A DNA stretch of 5,530 nt from an uncultured Azospirillum sp. (GTDB taxonomy: Bacteria; Pseudomonadota; Alphaproteobacteria; RF32; CAG-239), in contig CANDEX010000091.1 of NCBI GenBank assembly GCA_947383875.1, forward strand, positions 1-5,530, in the 5' to 3' direction. The number at the start of each line of letters is the position of its first letter. Position 1 is the first letter of the stretch. Below the pieces are notes generated by a model that worked only from the letters and a program-made list of their open reading frames with translations, did not search any database and was not told the origin of the DNA. Positions 5,476 through 5,530 of the stretch are shown piece by piece. The translations under genes and the position numbers were made by a program.

Positions 5476-5530
<55 letters not shown>

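Overview
The window looks like chromosome from an AT-leaning alphaproteobacterium. The evidence is an ELM1/DUF1022-family gene (a family shared by alphaproteobacteria and plant mitochondria), a periplasmic tandem SH3-like protein of the COG3807/DUF1058 type, a zinc-finger-less J-protein, and AT-rich spacers with clear Shine-Dalgarno sites. A host-associated or otherwise uncultured lineage is possible, but that is inference. I see no insertion sequence, phage gene or CRISPR array, and no gene-free stretch over 300 bases.

Layout. Positions 1-645 (minus) hold the first 215 codons of an ELM1-like gene that runs off the left edge. A 90-bp AT-rich spacer separates it from a divergent plus-strand block at 736-3140. 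This block is probably one operon of five genes: a small secreted helical protein, a ~58-aa soluble protein, a small lipoprotein (4-nt overlap with the gene before it), a CbpA-like DnaJ-family co-chaperone, and a DUF1349 beta-sandwich protein (1-nt overlap, TAATG). A strong hairpin at 3159-3185 ends the block. It also serves the convergent SH3-domain periplasmic protein at 3193-3699 (minus).

An M20 metallopeptidase of the ArgE/DapE type follows at 3802-4911 (plus). It is divergent from the SH3 gene and ends in a long GC-rich hairpin at 4920-4963. The same hairpin lies just beyond the stop of an unrecognised 112-aa gene at 4962-5300 (minus). The right edge carries the first 55 nt of a tRNA-Arg(CCU) gene, with a well-spaced promoter and a perfect AT-rich inverted repeat directly upstream of it.

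How the genes work together. The five-gene block mixes envelope proteins (secreted, lipoprotein) with a cytosolic Hsp70 co-chaperone and a cytosolic beta-sandwich protein made in translational coupling with it. The most testable new idea is that the DUF1349 protein works with the J-protein. The rest of the window looks like ordinary housekeeping chromosome.
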